This document shows positions 27,403-35,574 of a DNA stretch of 64,000 bases, in pieces. Position 1 is the first letter of the stretch; every line of letters starts with the position of its first letter. The stretch spans positions 1 through 64,000 of the forward strand of contig NZ_BMMH01000007.1 of the NCBI RefSeq assembly GCF_014645735.1, read 5' to 3'. Source of the stretch: Nocardia jinanensis (GTDB taxonomy: Bacteria > Actinomycetota > Actinomycetes > Mycobacteriales > Mycobacteriaceae). The notes under the pieces are model-generated. The model ran no database searches and had not been told where the DNA came from. It saw nothing but the letters and a program-made list of their open reading frames with translations. The translations under genes and the position numbers were made by a program.

Positions 27403-28853
27403 TGCTGCTGTCCCGTTTCGTCCGTGCCCAGCTCGTCATCTTCAGCATTCTCTCGGTGATCGGCCTGGTCGTGATGTCGGTGATCTATATGAAGCTGCCG
27501 ACCCTGGCCGGAGTCGGCACCATGGATGTGGCGGTGGAACTGCCCGAGGCCGGTGGACTCTATCGGTTCGGCAATGTGACCTACCGGGGTATCCAAGTGG
27601 GAAAGGTGACTCGCGTCGATCTGACCGAGGACGGGGTGCGGGCCGTCCTCGCGATCGACGGTTCGCATCGGATACCGGCCGATCTGACCGCCGAGGTCCG
27701 CAGCGTATCGGCGGTGGGTGAGCAGTACGTGGATCTGCTCCCGCGCACCGATTCCCCGCCGTATCTGTACGACGGCGCCACCATCGAGCGCCGCGATACC
27801 GAGATTCCGCAGCCCGTGGGCCCCATGCTGGACCGGCTCAGCGCACTGGTCGGCACGATTCCGAAGGACGATCTGCGCCGGCTGCTCGACGAGATGTTCG
27901 CGGGTGTGCACGGCGCGAGCGACGATCTCGACTCGCTACTGAGCTCCGCCGAGAAACTGACCGCGACGATGAACGGCGTGGGCGACAGCACCCGCACCCT
28001 GGTAGAAGATGCCGTGCCGCTGCTGGATTCACAGGTGCAGTCGGCGGACGCGATCCGGATCTGGACCCGCGCCACCGCGAATGTCACCGGGCAACTGGTG
28101 GCCGACGATCCGCAGCTGCGCACCCTGCTGCACTCGGGACCGGGCTTCGCCGGCGAAGTGTCCCAGCTGCTGGACTCCCTCCAGCTCACCCTGCCGGTGT
28201 TGTTGTCCAACCTCACCTCGGTGGGCCAGCTCGCGGTCACCTACAACGCGGGTCTGGAGCAGCTGCTGGTGCTACTGCCTCCGGCGGTGTCACTGGTCCA
28301 GGCGGTGCAGCCCACCAAGAACGCGTCAGGTCTGGGTATCGGCGACTTCCGGGTCAGCGGCGTCTCCGACCCACCGGCCTGTACGGTCGGCTTCCTGCCG
28401 CCCTCGGAGTGGCGGTCGCCGCAGGATGTCACCACCATCGACACCCCCGACAATCTGTACTGCAAACTGCCGCAGGATCATTCGGTCGCCGTACGTGGCG
28501 CGCGCAATATCCCCTGCGCGGGCCACCCGGGCAAACGCGCGCCGACCGCGGAGATTTGCAACAGCGACCAGGACTACGTGCCGGTGGCTCCGGAACAGCC
28601 GGTGGTGGGCCCCTATCCCCGTGACCCGGAGCTGGAGGAGCAGGGTATTCCGCCGGATTCACGCTTCGCCCCGCCGCCGGGCAATGCTCCCGCCGCGGAT
28701 ACGACCGCGCCGGGGGGCACTGCGCCGGCGGTCGCCTTCGCCCAGTACGACCCGAACACCGGTGAGTACATGGGTCCCGACGGTCAGCTGTATCGGCAGA
28801 CCGACCTCGTGGCCGACAGCCACAGCAGCTGGGAGGAAATGCTGCCCCGCTGA
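27402..28853 (+). CDS. mceF: Mce family protein F
   Basis: 483 aa. Membrane helix about 7-30, MCE domain about 38-115 (GLYRFGNVTYRGIQVGKV), tunnel helices, then a cysteine-containing region and a Pro/Gly tail with YDPNTGEYMGPDGQLY typical of MceF proteins. One-base overlap with mceE (TGATG). Last gene of the operon; it runs into the repeat region. Confidence 0.93.
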   Translation: MLLSRFVRAQLVIFSILSVIGLVVMSVIYMKLPTLAGVGTMDVAVELPEAGGLYRFGNVTYRGIQVGKVTRVDLTEDGVRAVLAIDGSHRIPADLTAEVRSVSAVGEQYVDLLPRTDSPPYLYDGATIERRDTEIPQPVGPMLDRLSALVGTIPKDDLRRLLDEMFAGVHGASDDLDSLLSSAEKLTATMNGVGDSTRTLVEDAVPLLDSQVQSADAIRIWTRATANVTGQLVADDPQLRTLLHSGPGFAGEVSQLLDSLQLTLPVLLSNLTSVGQLAVTYNAGLEQLLVLLPPAVSLVQAVQPTKNASGLGIGDFRVSGVSDPPACTVGFLPPSEWRSPQDVTTIDTPDNLYCKLPQDHSVAVRGARNIPCAGHPGKRAPTAEICNSDQDYVPVAPEQPVVGPYPRDPELEEQGIPPDSRFAPPPGNAPAADTTAPGGTAPAVAFAQYDPNTGEYMGPDGQLYRQTDLVADSHSSWEEMLPR

Positions 28854-28907
28854 CCCCGCATCCTCGCTGACCGGGGCCGGAACCGATGCCCCCGGATGAG
28901 CACTTCC

Positions 28908-29024
28908 GTGGGCGGGGCCCGCCCCGGGTTCTGGAGCGACGTAGCGAAGGAGCGCAGCGACTGAGCGAAGGAGTGAAGAACCGGGGTTGATAGGGCCCCG
29001 CCCACGCGCCGCCGGAGGCGGCGC
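28908..29024. repeat. palindromic repeat element, copy 1
   Basis: A 13-bp perfect outer stem (GTGGGCGGGGCCC at 28908-28920 with 28993-29005), an inner CCCCGG/TTCT pairing, and a purine-rich centre with repeated AGCGA-type words. A separate 8-bp hairpin with GGA loop follows at 29006-29024. Confidence 0.8.
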
Positions 29025-29197
29025 AAATAAACACAGCACCTTCGCGGACGGGCCTGCCCCGACACCTTCGCAGGTCGGGTGCGCTTGTGAAGATGGTGAT
29101 GGGAGCTTGCTCGGGAAGGGGAGGGTGGGCTTGCTCGCGAAAGTGGATGCGCACTTGCTCGTGAAGGTGCTGTGTTTTCGGCGCGCTGGCGCGCGCG

Positions 29198-29292
29198 GGG
29201 TTGAGGCCCCCTCAGTCCCGCCGTTCAGGCCTCGAGACTCGCGCTTCGCGCATGCGCTTTCGAGGCCTGAACGGCGGGACGGGCCTCAACCC
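29198..29292. repeat. 95-bp imperfect hairpin
   Basis: Outer arms GGGTTGAGGCCC (29198-29209) and its complement (29281-29292), a 5-nt bulge on the left, then perfect 21-bp arms at 29215-29235 and 29260-29280 around a 24-nt loop. Total of 33 paired bases. It could serve as a bidirectional terminator or be a miniature mobile element. Confidence 0.75.
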
Positions 29293-29397
29293 TTTGAGGT
29301 GTCTCGCAAAACTCGACTCATTCGGGTTGCGTCCAGCGTGGATGTCCGGATCCGGATGCTTTCCCGTCCTTCTGTCTTCTCCGGATGGTCCACCTCA

Positions 29398-29513
29398 GTG
29401 GGCGGGGCCCGCCCCGGTTCTGGAGCGACGTAGCGAAGGAGCGCAGCGACTGAGCGAAGGAGTGAAGAACCGGGGTTAATAGGGCCCCGCCCCCGCGGCG
29501 CCGAAGGCGCCGC
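29398..29513. repeat. palindromic repeat element, copy 2
   Basis: Nearly identical to the copy at 28908 over the first 95 bp. The inner stem CCCCGGTTCT (29412-29421) with AGAACCGGGG (29466-29475) is perfect. The small 3' hairpin (29495-29513) keeps its 8-bp stem through a paired base change. The acyl-CoA dehydrogenase stop codon lies 3 bp beyond. Confidence 0.8.
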
Positions 29514-29515
29514 CA

Positions 29516-30697
29516 TTAAACAGAGCTCCGGGGTAGGCCGAGGACTCGCTGGGCGATGATATTGCGCTGGATCTCGGAGGTGCCGCCGGCGATCGTGCCG
29601 GAGAAGCTGCGCAGATACCGTTCGAACCAGCTCGGCGCGTGATCCTCGAGGTTGAGCAGGTTGTGCCGAGAGGTGACCGATGGATGGGTCAGGCCGTCGG
29701 TGCCCGCGGCGTCGAGGGCGGCTTCGAGACCCTGCTGTACCGCCTCGGAACCCAGCAGTTTCAGTACCGACAACGCCGCCACATCGGTTTCGCCGCGCTG
29801 TTCGCGCGCAAGCGCCGCCGAACCCAGGAGTTCCAGCGCCTGCAGATCCATCACCGTGGTCGCGAAGCGATCGGTGTCCAATTCGGTGTGGGGGGTGAAA
29901 TCCTTGACCAGCATGCGCAGCCGCTGGGCGAAACTCATCCACAGCAGCGTGCGTTCGTGGCCGAGCGAGCCGTTCGCCACGGTCCAGCCCTTGTTCAGTT
30001 CACCGACCAGGTTCTCCGCCGGAACCCGGGCTTCTTCGAAGAACACCTCGTTGAAATCGAGATCGTCGGCGGCGCAGGCCGAGGCGAACGGGCGGCGCCG
30101 CACCCCCGGGGTGCCGGTGGGAATCAGCAGGACGGAGATACCCCGGTGCTTGGGAGCCGCGGGGTCGGTGCGAACGAAGGTCAGGACGACATCGGAGTCG
30201 TGCGCGCCCGAGGTCCACACCTTCTGGCCGGTGACCACGAAATGGCCGCCGTCGCGGACCGCGCGGGTGCGCAACCCGGCCAGATCCGAGCCGGCGCCGG
30301 GCTCGCTCATCCCGAGGGCCGCGGGCATCTCGCCGCGCAGGATCGGCACCGCCCACTTCTTCTGCTGTTCGGGGGTGCCGAAGGTGATGAGGGATGCGGC
30401 GATGATGCCCTGACCCTGCGGGTTGCAGCTTTCGTAGATCCGGCGCCTGCCCAGTTCCTCGCGGTGCACGTACTGCTGCAGAACCGTGGCGTTGCGGCCG
30501 CCGAATTCGGGTGGATAGCCCGGTACCAGCCAGCCGTGGTCGAACTGCACCGACTGCCATTCGCGGGCCCATTGCGGCACATGTGAGCTCGAGCGGGGCC
30601 GTTCGACCGCGGTTGCCTCGGGCGGCAGATACTCGTCGAGGAATGCGATGAACTCGGCGCGGAACCGTTCCACGTCCTCGTCGAAAGTCAGCTGCAC
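29516..30697 (-). CDS. acyl-CoA dehydrogenase (FadE-type)
   Basis: 393 aa with the whole family fold. Visible are GMSEPGAGSDLAGLRT (FAD/substrate contact), the VWTSGAHDSD region, LGHER, and the C-terminal FSGTIAGGTSEIQRNIIAQRVLG signature. It is an FAD enzyme that would desaturate an acyl-CoA and pass electrons to ETF. The GTG at 30697 is chosen because GGGAGG lies 6 nt before it; upstream codons in frame are non-coding in character. Divergent from the TetR gene at 30828 with the perfect operator site between them. Confidence 0.9.
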   Translation of the reverse strand: MQLTFDEDVERFRAEFIAFLDEYLPPEATAVERPRSSSHVPQWAREWQSVQFDHGWLVPGYPPEFGGRNATVLQQYVHREELGRRRIYESCNPQGQGIIAASLITFGTPEQQKKWAVPILRGEMPAALGMSEPGAGSDLAGLRTRAVRDGGHFVVTGQKVWTSGAHDSDVVLTFVRTDPAAPKHRGISVLLIPTGTPGVRRRPFASACAADDLDFNEVFFEEARVPAENLVGELNKGWTVANGSLGHERTLLWMSFAQRLRMLVKDFTPHTELDTDRFATTVMDLQALELLGSAALAREQRGETDVAALSVLKLLGSEAVQQGLEAALDAAGTDGLTHPSVTSRHNLLNLEDHAPSWFERYLRSFSGTIAGGTSEIQRNIIAQRVLGLPRSSV

Positions 30698-30722
30698 GAT
30701 GTACCTCCCTTTAGCCAGATAT

Positions 30723-30737
30723 GAGAATATCATTCTC
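30723..30737. promoter_or_regulatory. operator site B, GAGAAT-ATC-ATTCTC
   Basis: A perfect 6-3-6 palindrome, 26 bp from the acyl-CoA dehydrogenase start and 91 bp from the divergent TetR start. A further ATATTCT half-like word follows at about 30745. Location and symmetry fit a TetR operator that controls both genes. Confidence 0.65.
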
Positions 30738-30827
30738 TCAGCGGGATATTCTAGTTTCCGTAGGTGGCGCGACCAGCCGGGCCGAAGTTCACTCGGTGGT
30801 TGCCGCCGTGGTGATGGGAGGTACGCC

Positions 30828-31499
30828 ATGCGGAGTGCCGGTAGTGGGCTGACCCTGCAGCAGCGGATCGACGCACGTTCGGTCCGCACCACGAAACTGT
30901 TCGGCAGCGTCCAGGTGCAGCGCTTCCTGGATGCCGCCCGGGTGTTGATCACCGAGCGGGGTAGTACCGATTTCACCATGCACGAGGTGGTCGACTACGC
31001 GGGTCAGTCGCTGCGCAGCTTCTATCTGCTCTTCGACGGCAAACACGAACTGCTGCTCGCTCTCTACGAAGAGGCGATCGCCAAGGTGGCGGGCCAGATC
31101 CGGGAAGCCACCGGTAACGACGACGATCCGCTGGACAGGCTGCGGCTCGCGGTGGAGCTGCTGTTCGAGTTCTGCCGACCGGATCCGGGCGCGCACCGTC
31201 CGTTGTTCACCGAGTACGCGCCGCAACTGCTGATGTCGGATCCCATCGAGATCCAGGTCGCGCATGCCTCGCTGTTCGAATTGCTGGCCGATCTCATGTA
31301 TGACGCGGCCGCCGCGGGTCATCTCCGGACGCATACCCGGCCGCGCCGGATGGCCGCCATGACCTTGCAGACCGTGATGTTCGTCGCTCAGGGCGCCCGC
31401 ACCGACGACGGGTCGCATGCGATCACCGCCGCCGAAGTATGGAACCTCTGCGCCTTCGGTGTGCTCGGGAACGCGGAAGGGTCTGCGGGAACCCGCTGA
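30828..31499 (+). CDS. TetR-family regulator, candidate island regulator
   Basis: 223 aa. HTH at about residues 28-70 (FLDAARVLITERGS, HEVVDYAGQSLRSFYLLF), all-helical C-terminal ligand domain. GGGAGG lies 6 nt before the ATG. Divergent from an acyl-CoA dehydrogenase with the palindrome at 30723 between them, and a second inverted repeat follows its own stop. As the regulator nearest to a perfect site it is the best candidate reader of the GAGAAT-N3-ATTCTC motif. Ligand probably an acyl-CoA, by analogy. Confidence 0.88.
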   Translation: MRSAGSGLTLQQRIDARSVRTTKLFGSVQVQRFLDAARVLITERGSTDFTMHEVVDYAGQSLRSFYLLFDGKHELLLALYEEAIAKVAGQIREATGNDDDPLDRLRLAVELLFEFCRPDPGAHRPLFTEYAPQLLMSDPIEIQVAHASLFELLADLMYDAAAAGHLRTHTRPRRMAAMTLQTVMFVAQGARTDDGSHAITAAEVWNLCAFGVLGNAEGSAGTR

Positions 31500-31556
31500 C
31501 GAGCGGCCCGAGCAGACCGCGCGGTCGGCGAGTCGGGGTCGCGGTGCTGCGGATAT

Positions 31557-31581
31557 GATATTCTCGGTTTTCGAGAATATC
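31557..31581. promoter_or_regulatory. inverted repeat C before acyl-CoA synthetase
   Basis: GATATTCTCG and its exact complement CGAGAATATC (31572-31581) are separated by 5 bp. The arms carry the same GAGAATATC word as site B but face outward. It lies 57 bp before the acyl-CoA synthetase start and 57 bp after the TetR stop, so it could be an operator, a terminator, or both. Confidence 0.55.
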
Positions 31582-31638
31582 GATATCACCACTGGCTGAG
31601 CGTGGGAACGTGGCGCTCGGCGTTCAGGAAGTAGTCGC

Positions 31639-33141
31639 ATGAGTATTTCGCTACTGCTGGATATGGCGGCGTCGACCGACCCGGACCGGGTGGCCGTCGT
31701 ATCCGGTGAATCCCGCTGGACCGGCGCGGAGCTGGATGCGCTGGCGCACGGCGGTGCGGGCGCGATCGCGGCCTCCGGCGCCCGCAGTGTCGCGTATGTG
31801 GGTACAGGGGGCGCGCTGCTGCCGCTGCTGATCTTCGCCTCGGCCCGGGCCGGTGTGCCGTTCACCCCCTTGAACTATCGCCTGAGCGGCGACAAACTCG
31901 CCGAACTGGTGCGGCGTATCGACGCGCCACTGGTGGTCCACGACGACGCCTACGCGCACGCGGTCGCCGGTACCGCAGACCTGCTGTGGACCGCGGCGGA
32001 ATTCCTGGATCGGGCCCGGACTTCGGAACCGGCCGGTGCCGAACCGGATCCCGACGCCGCGGCGGTGGTGCTGTTCACCTCCGGGACGACCTCGCAGCCG
32101 AAAGCGGTGGAGCTCTCCCACAACAACCTGGTCAGCTACATCACCGGCACAGTGGAATTCGCCTCCGCCGCCCCCGAGGACGTCTCCCTGATCTGCGTAC
32201 CGCCCTACCATGTGGCCGGGGTCGGCGCGGCGCTGTCGAACCTGTACGCGGGCCGGAAGATGGTGTACCTGCGCAATTTCGAACCGCAGGAATGGATCCG
32301 GCTGGTGGAGACCGAGCGGGTCACCACGGCGACGGTGGTACCGACCATGCTGGACCGGATTGTCACCGGGCTGAAACAGAGCGGATCGCGGCTACCGACC
32401 CTGCGCACCCTGGCCTACGGCGGCTCGAAGGTGGGGCTGCCGCTGGTGCGCACCGCACTCGAATTGCTGCCCGAGGTCGGATTCGTCAACGCCTACGGGC
32501 TCACCGAGACCAGTTCCACCATCGCGGTGCTCGGGCCCGATGATCACCGGGCCGCGCTGATCGCCGACGACGACACGGTCGCCGAACGGCTCGGCTCGGT
32601 CGGACAGCCGGTACCGGGGATCGAGGTACAGATACGCGACGAGGCCGGCACCGTCCTCCCCGCCGGGATGCCCGGTGAACTGTTCGTCCGCGGCCCTCAG
32701 GTCTCGGGCCGCTACACCGGGATCGGTTCGGTGCTGGATGCCGAGGGTTGGTTCCCCACCAAGGATCTGGCGGTCCTGGACGACGGCGGATACCTGTTCA
32801 TCCACGGCCGCAGCGACGACACCATCATCCGCGGCGGGGAGAACATCGCCCCGGCCGAGATCGAGGACGTCCTGGTCGAACATCCGGCCGTGCACGAGGT
32901 CGCGGTGGTGGGTGTCGAGGATGCCGAATGGGGACAGATCATCGTCGCGGTGGTGGTAGCCGCGGATGCCGGCAGCATCCCCGATCCGGAGGAATTGCGC
33001 GCCTACGTGCGATCCGGATTGCGCGGCTCCCGGACACCGGATCGTGTGGTGTTCCGCCCCGAACTCCCCGCGACCCCCACCGGGAAGATCCTGCGCCGCG
33101 AACTCGTCGCCGATCTGACCCGCGAGACCGCCGGCGCGTAG
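31639..33141 (+). CDS. acyl-CoA synthetase (AMP-binding family)
   Basis: 500 aa ANL-family ligase. Phosphate loop TSGTTSQPK at about 147-155, YGLTETSS in the middle, DLAVLDDGGYLFIHGRSDD near 380-400, and the C-terminal TPTGKIL with catalytic K483. It would activate a carboxylic acid with ATP and CoA. AGGAAG ribosome site. The inverted repeat C lies upstream, and a conserved small gene follows. Substrate unknown; probably an island intermediate. Confidence 0.9.
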   Translation: MSISLLLDMAASTDPDRVAVVSGESRWTGAELDALAHGGAGAIAASGARSVAYVGTGGALLPLLIFASARAGVPFTPLNYRLSGDKLAELVRRIDAPLVVHDDAYAHAVAGTADLLWTAAEFLDRARTSEPAGAEPDPDAAAVVLFTSGTTSQPKAVELSHNNLVSYITGTVEFASAAPEDVSLICVPPYHVAGVGAALSNLYAGRKMVYLRNFEPQEWIRLVETERVTTATVVPTMLDRIVTGLKQSGSRLPTLRTLAYGGSKVGLPLVRTALELLPEVGFVNAYGLTETSSTIAVLGPDDHRAALIADDDTVAERLGSVGQPVPGIEVQIRDEAGTVLPAGMPGELFVRGPQVSGRYTGIGSVLDAEGWFPTKDLAVLDDGGYLFIHGRSDDTIIRGGENIAPAEIEDVLVEHPAVHEVAVVGVEDAEWGQIIVAVVVAADAGSIPDPEELRAYVRSGLRGSRTPDRVVFRPELPATPTGKILRRELVADLTRETAGA

Positions 33142-33171
33142 CCGCGCCCGCCCTGAAAGGAACAAACGCTC

Positions 33172-33477
33172 ATGGTCAAAACCGGTACCCGGCTACGGAG
33201 CCAGGTGTGCAGTACCGAGGTCATCATCGTCCGGGCCGCCGACAGCCTCGATGATCTCCGGGCGGGCGGGGTGCCGATGGTGCCCATCGACGGCGGCGCG
33301 ACGGCTTCCGATAGCAGCCCGCAGGAGGGTTTCGCGGCAGGCAACCTCATCGGTAAACGCTATGTCGACGACGAGGGCGCCGAAGTTCTCGTGACCAAGG
33401 CCGGTGCGGGCACGCTCAGCGTCGGCACCACACCGCTGGCCATCAAGGAAGCAAAGCCGCTGCCCGCAAGCGACTAG
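33172..33477 (+). CDS. small hypothetical protein after acyl-CoA synthetase
   Basis: 101 aa, with RLRSQVCSTEVIIVR near the N-terminus and ending in TTPLAIKEAKPLPASD. A single Cys at residue 13 and a conserved-looking GKRYVD stretch. I recall similar proteins beside CoA ligases in mycolata but cannot name a domain. AAAGGAAC ribosome site; 30 bp after the ligase stop, so same transcript. Function unknown. Confidence 0.75.
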   Translation: MVKTGTRLRSQVCSTEVIIVRAADSLDDLRAGGVPMVPIDGGATASDSSPQEGFAAGNLIGKRYVDDEGAEVLVTKAGAGTLSVGTTPLAIKEAKPLPASD

Positions 33478-33566
33478 GCATCTCGCCCCGCCTTTGCTGC
33501 GGCCGTGCGCGGGCTGTGGGCGACTGCGAGACAGTGCCATTCAGACGAGTGATCGAGGTGGGACAG

Positions 33567-34532
33567 ATGATCCAGGCCACCACCGACCCGCTGATCTTGG
33601 CGGCGGAGGAAGCCGACGCCGAAGCGGCGGCCGCGGAGGCCGAAGCGGTCGCCGCGCGGGCGTCCGCGACGGCCGCCCGCGCCCGTGCCCGGGCGGCGCG
33701 GTTACGCCGGGAGGCCGGGACGTCGGGCGAACCGCCCGGCTCCGGCGCCACCGCGGCGGAGAAACCGGACGCCGCGGCGCCGGCAGCCGAAACCTCGTCG
33801 AAGATCGCGGACGATACTGCACCCGCCGCCGAACCGGACGAGAACTCCGAGCCGCCGAAAGCGGCCGAAACCGATTCGGAGCGGGCCGGGACCGGCACCG
33901 ATTCGGAGCGTGCGGGGTCCGATACCGCCGCGACGGATTCGGCCGATGCGGGAGTCGGCCCCGGCATCTCGCCGGAGAAGCCCGGCGACCCGAAACAGGT
34001 CCGCTTCCTACGGATGGTCCGCCGATTGCCGCCGCGAGCGGTGCGTCGCCCGCGTGGTCGCAGCCTGGGCCGGGTCGCGGCAGCGGTGGTCGTGGTCGCC
34101 GCCATGGCGGTCAGCGGATTCTCGATCTGGAACCACCATCAGATCGGCGTACAGCAAGCCCGCTCGGACGAGTATCTCGGCGCCGCGCGGCAGGGTGTCC
34201 TGGCGCTGACCAGTATGGATTCCGGGCGCGCCGCCGACGATGTGCAGCGGGTGCTCGATCGATCCACCGGTGCCTTCCGCACCGATTTCCAGACCCGGGC
34301 CGAAGATTTCACCAAGGTCGTCGAACAGTCCCAGGTCGCTACCCAGGGTGAGATCACCGCGTCCGCCGTCGAATCCATGACCGACGAATCGGCGGTGGTA
34401 CTCGTTTCGGCCGTCTCCCGGATCACCAATTCGGCCGGAGCGCAGCAGGAGCCGCGGGTGTGGCGGTTGAGTGTCACCGTCACCCGGGACGGTCCGGATC
34501 TCAAGATGTCGAAAGTGGAGTTCGTGCCGTGA
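33567..34532 (+). CDS. Mce-associated membrane protein 1
   Basis: 321 aa. The N-terminal about 150 residues are Ala/Glu/Arg-rich and likely coiled coil, then a low-complexity Pro/Ser/Asp segment including a 27-bp tandem DNA repeat (33870-33923). One membrane helix lies near 170-192 (VAAAVVVVAAMAVSGF), then a periplasmic domain of about 120 residues typical of Mce-associated proteins. ATG at 33567 is chosen for the GAGGTGGG site; an upstream GTG is possible. It overlaps the next gene by GTGA. Confidence 0.8.
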   Translation: MIQATTDPLILAAEEADAEAAAAEAEAVAARASATAARARARAARLRREAGTSGEPPGSGATAAEKPDAAAPAAETSSKIADDTAPAAEPDENSEPPKAAETDSERAGTGTDSERAGSDTAATDSADAGVGPGISPEKPGDPKQVRFLRMVRRLPPRAVRRPRGRSLGRVAAAVVVVAAMAVSGFSIWNHHQIGVQQARSDEYLGAARQGVLALTSMDSGRAADDVQRVLDRSTGAFRTDFQTRAEDFTKVVEQSQVATQGEITASAVESMTDESAVVLVSAVSRITNSAGAQQEPRVWRLSVTVTRDGPDLKMSKVEFVP

Positions 34533-35038
34533 GAATCCCCAGCTTCCGCCGTACCGTCCGGCGCTCCCCGGAATCGCTGCTGCTCACCCTGGTGGCCGCG
34601 GTCGCGGTGGCCGTCGCCGCCTCGCTGCTGGCCTTCCAGCACCGCCCGGACGATCAGGGCGATGCGGTGAAGAACGAGGTCCTCTCGGCGGCGACCGAGG
34701 GCACCGTCGCGCTGCTCTCGTATTCACCGGAGTCGCTGGACAACGATTTCGCGGCCGCGAAATCCCGGATGACCGGTGACTTCCGCACGTACTACAACCA
34801 GTTCACCGAAAAGGTCATCGCACCCGCCGCCAAGGAGAAGTCGGTGAAGACGACGGCGACGATCGTGCGGTCGGCGGTGTCCGAAGTTCATTCCGATTCG
34901 GCGGTCGCGCTGCTGTTCATCAACCAGACGACCACCAGTGCCGAAAAACCGGATCCCGCGCTGGCGGCGAGCAGCGTCCGCGTGACCCTGTCGAAGGTAG
35001 AGGACTCATGGCTGATCTCGTCGTTCGATCCCGTCTGA
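34529..35038 (+). CDS. Mce-associated membrane protein 2
   Basis: 169 aa. N-terminal membrane anchor at about 15-35 (LLLTLVAAVAVAVAASLLAF), followed by a periplasmic domain of the Mce-associated type (VKNEVLSAATEGTVALLSYSPE, then SWLISSFDPV at the end). Starts with GTG overlapping the previous stop by 4 nt. These proteins are thought to stabilise Mce complexes. Here they are 5 kb from mceF, separated by lipid-activation genes. Confidence 0.85.
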   Translation: MRIPSFRRTVRRSPESLLLTLVAAVAVAVAASLLAFQHRPDDQGDAVKNEVLSAATEGTVALLSYSPESLDNDFAAAKSRMTGDFRTYYNQFTEKVIAPAAKEKSVKTTATIVRSAVSEVHSDSAVALLFINQTTTSAEKPDPALAASSVRVTLSKVEDSWLISSFDPV

Positions 35039-35259
35039 GCAACACTGCCGGGGAGGCGATCCCGCTGCCGCCCGGTATGCGCGCGGACGAACCCGTGCTC
35101 GTCACGGTCTATCCCGTCCTGGACTATTTCTCCACTTGCCCGCGCTGTGGATATCCCGCCGAGGCCTCCGCCACCGTGCGAACCTACGCCGACGGCGGTA
35201 CCACCAGCGAAACGCATGTCACCTGCGGTATGCCCTGCGGCTGGCATCGGGTGGGCTAG
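35008..35259 (+). CDS. small zinc-ribbon protein
   Basis: 83 aa with CPRCGYP and CGMPCGWH, two cysteine pairs that can bind one zinc. It starts 31 nt inside the preceding gene on a different frame, with AGAGGACTC as ribosome site. Last gene before a strong terminator. Function unknown. Confidence 0.7.
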   Translation: MADLVVRSRLSNTAGEAIPLPPGMRADEPVLVTVYPVLDYFSTCPRCGYPAEASATVRTYADGGTTSETHVTCGMPCGWHRVG

Positions 35260-35276
35260 CGATACGACCCGACCGG

Positions 35277-35310
35277 AAGGCGCTGGTACTCCTCGGAGTA
35301 CCAGCGCCTT
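35277..35310. terminator. 16-bp perfect hairpin, bidirectional
   Basis: AAGGCGCTGGTACTCC at 35277-35292 and its complement at 35295-35310. It lies between the zinc-ribbon gene (rightward) and the ferredoxin gene (leftward), with AA and TT at the stem ends, so it should stop transcription from both sides. Confidence 0.8.
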
Positions 35311-35316
35311 TCGCGG

Positions 35317-35574
35317 TTACAGGGATTGGGGACGCGCCTCGTCCGCCGTCGCGGCGGGCTCGCCGTTCATCCGGTTCGAGTCGGGCAGCACGGTGATGGC
35401 GTGTACCGGGCAGTCGAGCAGCGCGCGGGTCACCGCGCCCTCGTCGGTGGATGCGATGGCCGGACCGCCGGCCAGCGAGGCGTAACCCCAGTCGTCGAGG
35501 GGGAAATGCTCGGGCGCGTGCTTGGCACAGATGCCGAACCCGTCGCAGAGTGTGCGGTCCAGTTTGATCTTCAC
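35317..35574 (-). CDS. 3Fe-4S-type ferredoxin
   Basis: 85 aa. C10, C16 and C55 (followed by Pro) give the C-x5-C...CP pattern of small actinobacterial ferredoxins, with Phe where a fourth cluster ligand would be, indicating a 3Fe-4S cluster. A charged tail of about 20 residues follows. The GTG overlaps the stop of the NuoF-like gene by 4 nt. It probably takes electrons from that flavoprotein and feeds a P450 or the Rieske system (inference). Confidence 0.88.
   Translation of the reverse strand: MKIKLDRTLCDGFGICAKHAPEHFPLDDWGYASLAGGPAIASTDEGAVTRALLDCPVHAITVLPDSNRMNGEPAATADEARPQSL

Larger units (their letters stand above)
28854..29515. other. repeat-filled gap between convergent genes
   Basis: 662 bp with no real gene between mceF (rightward) and the acyl-CoA dehydrogenase (leftward). 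It consists almost wholly of structured repeats: two copies of a 96-98-bp palindromic element each with a small 3' hairpin, a long imperfect hairpin, degenerate CTTGCTCG-type units near 29080-29165, and an inverted pair at 29032-29046 and 29160-29174. Short frames here give repeat-derived peptides and are not genes. Confidence 0.75.

Noticed and set aside
19884..28853. Assignment to mce1, mce2, mce3 or mce4
   Set aside because: Gene order is common to all; the flanking genes do not match the steroid mce4 neighbourhood well enough to number it.
28987..29433. A 148-codon frame across the repeat region
   Set aside because: It runs through both hairpin elements and has no ribosome site; the product is repeat-derived.
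28908..29513. CRISPR-like direct repeats
   Set aside because: Only two copies about 490 bp apart, each a palindromic element; the intervening DNA is itself repetitive and there are no cas genes.
30698..30979. Longer 487-residue acyl-CoA dehydrogenase
   Set aside because: The extension crosses the operator and the start of the divergent TetR gene; GTG 30697 has GGGAGG correctly spaced.
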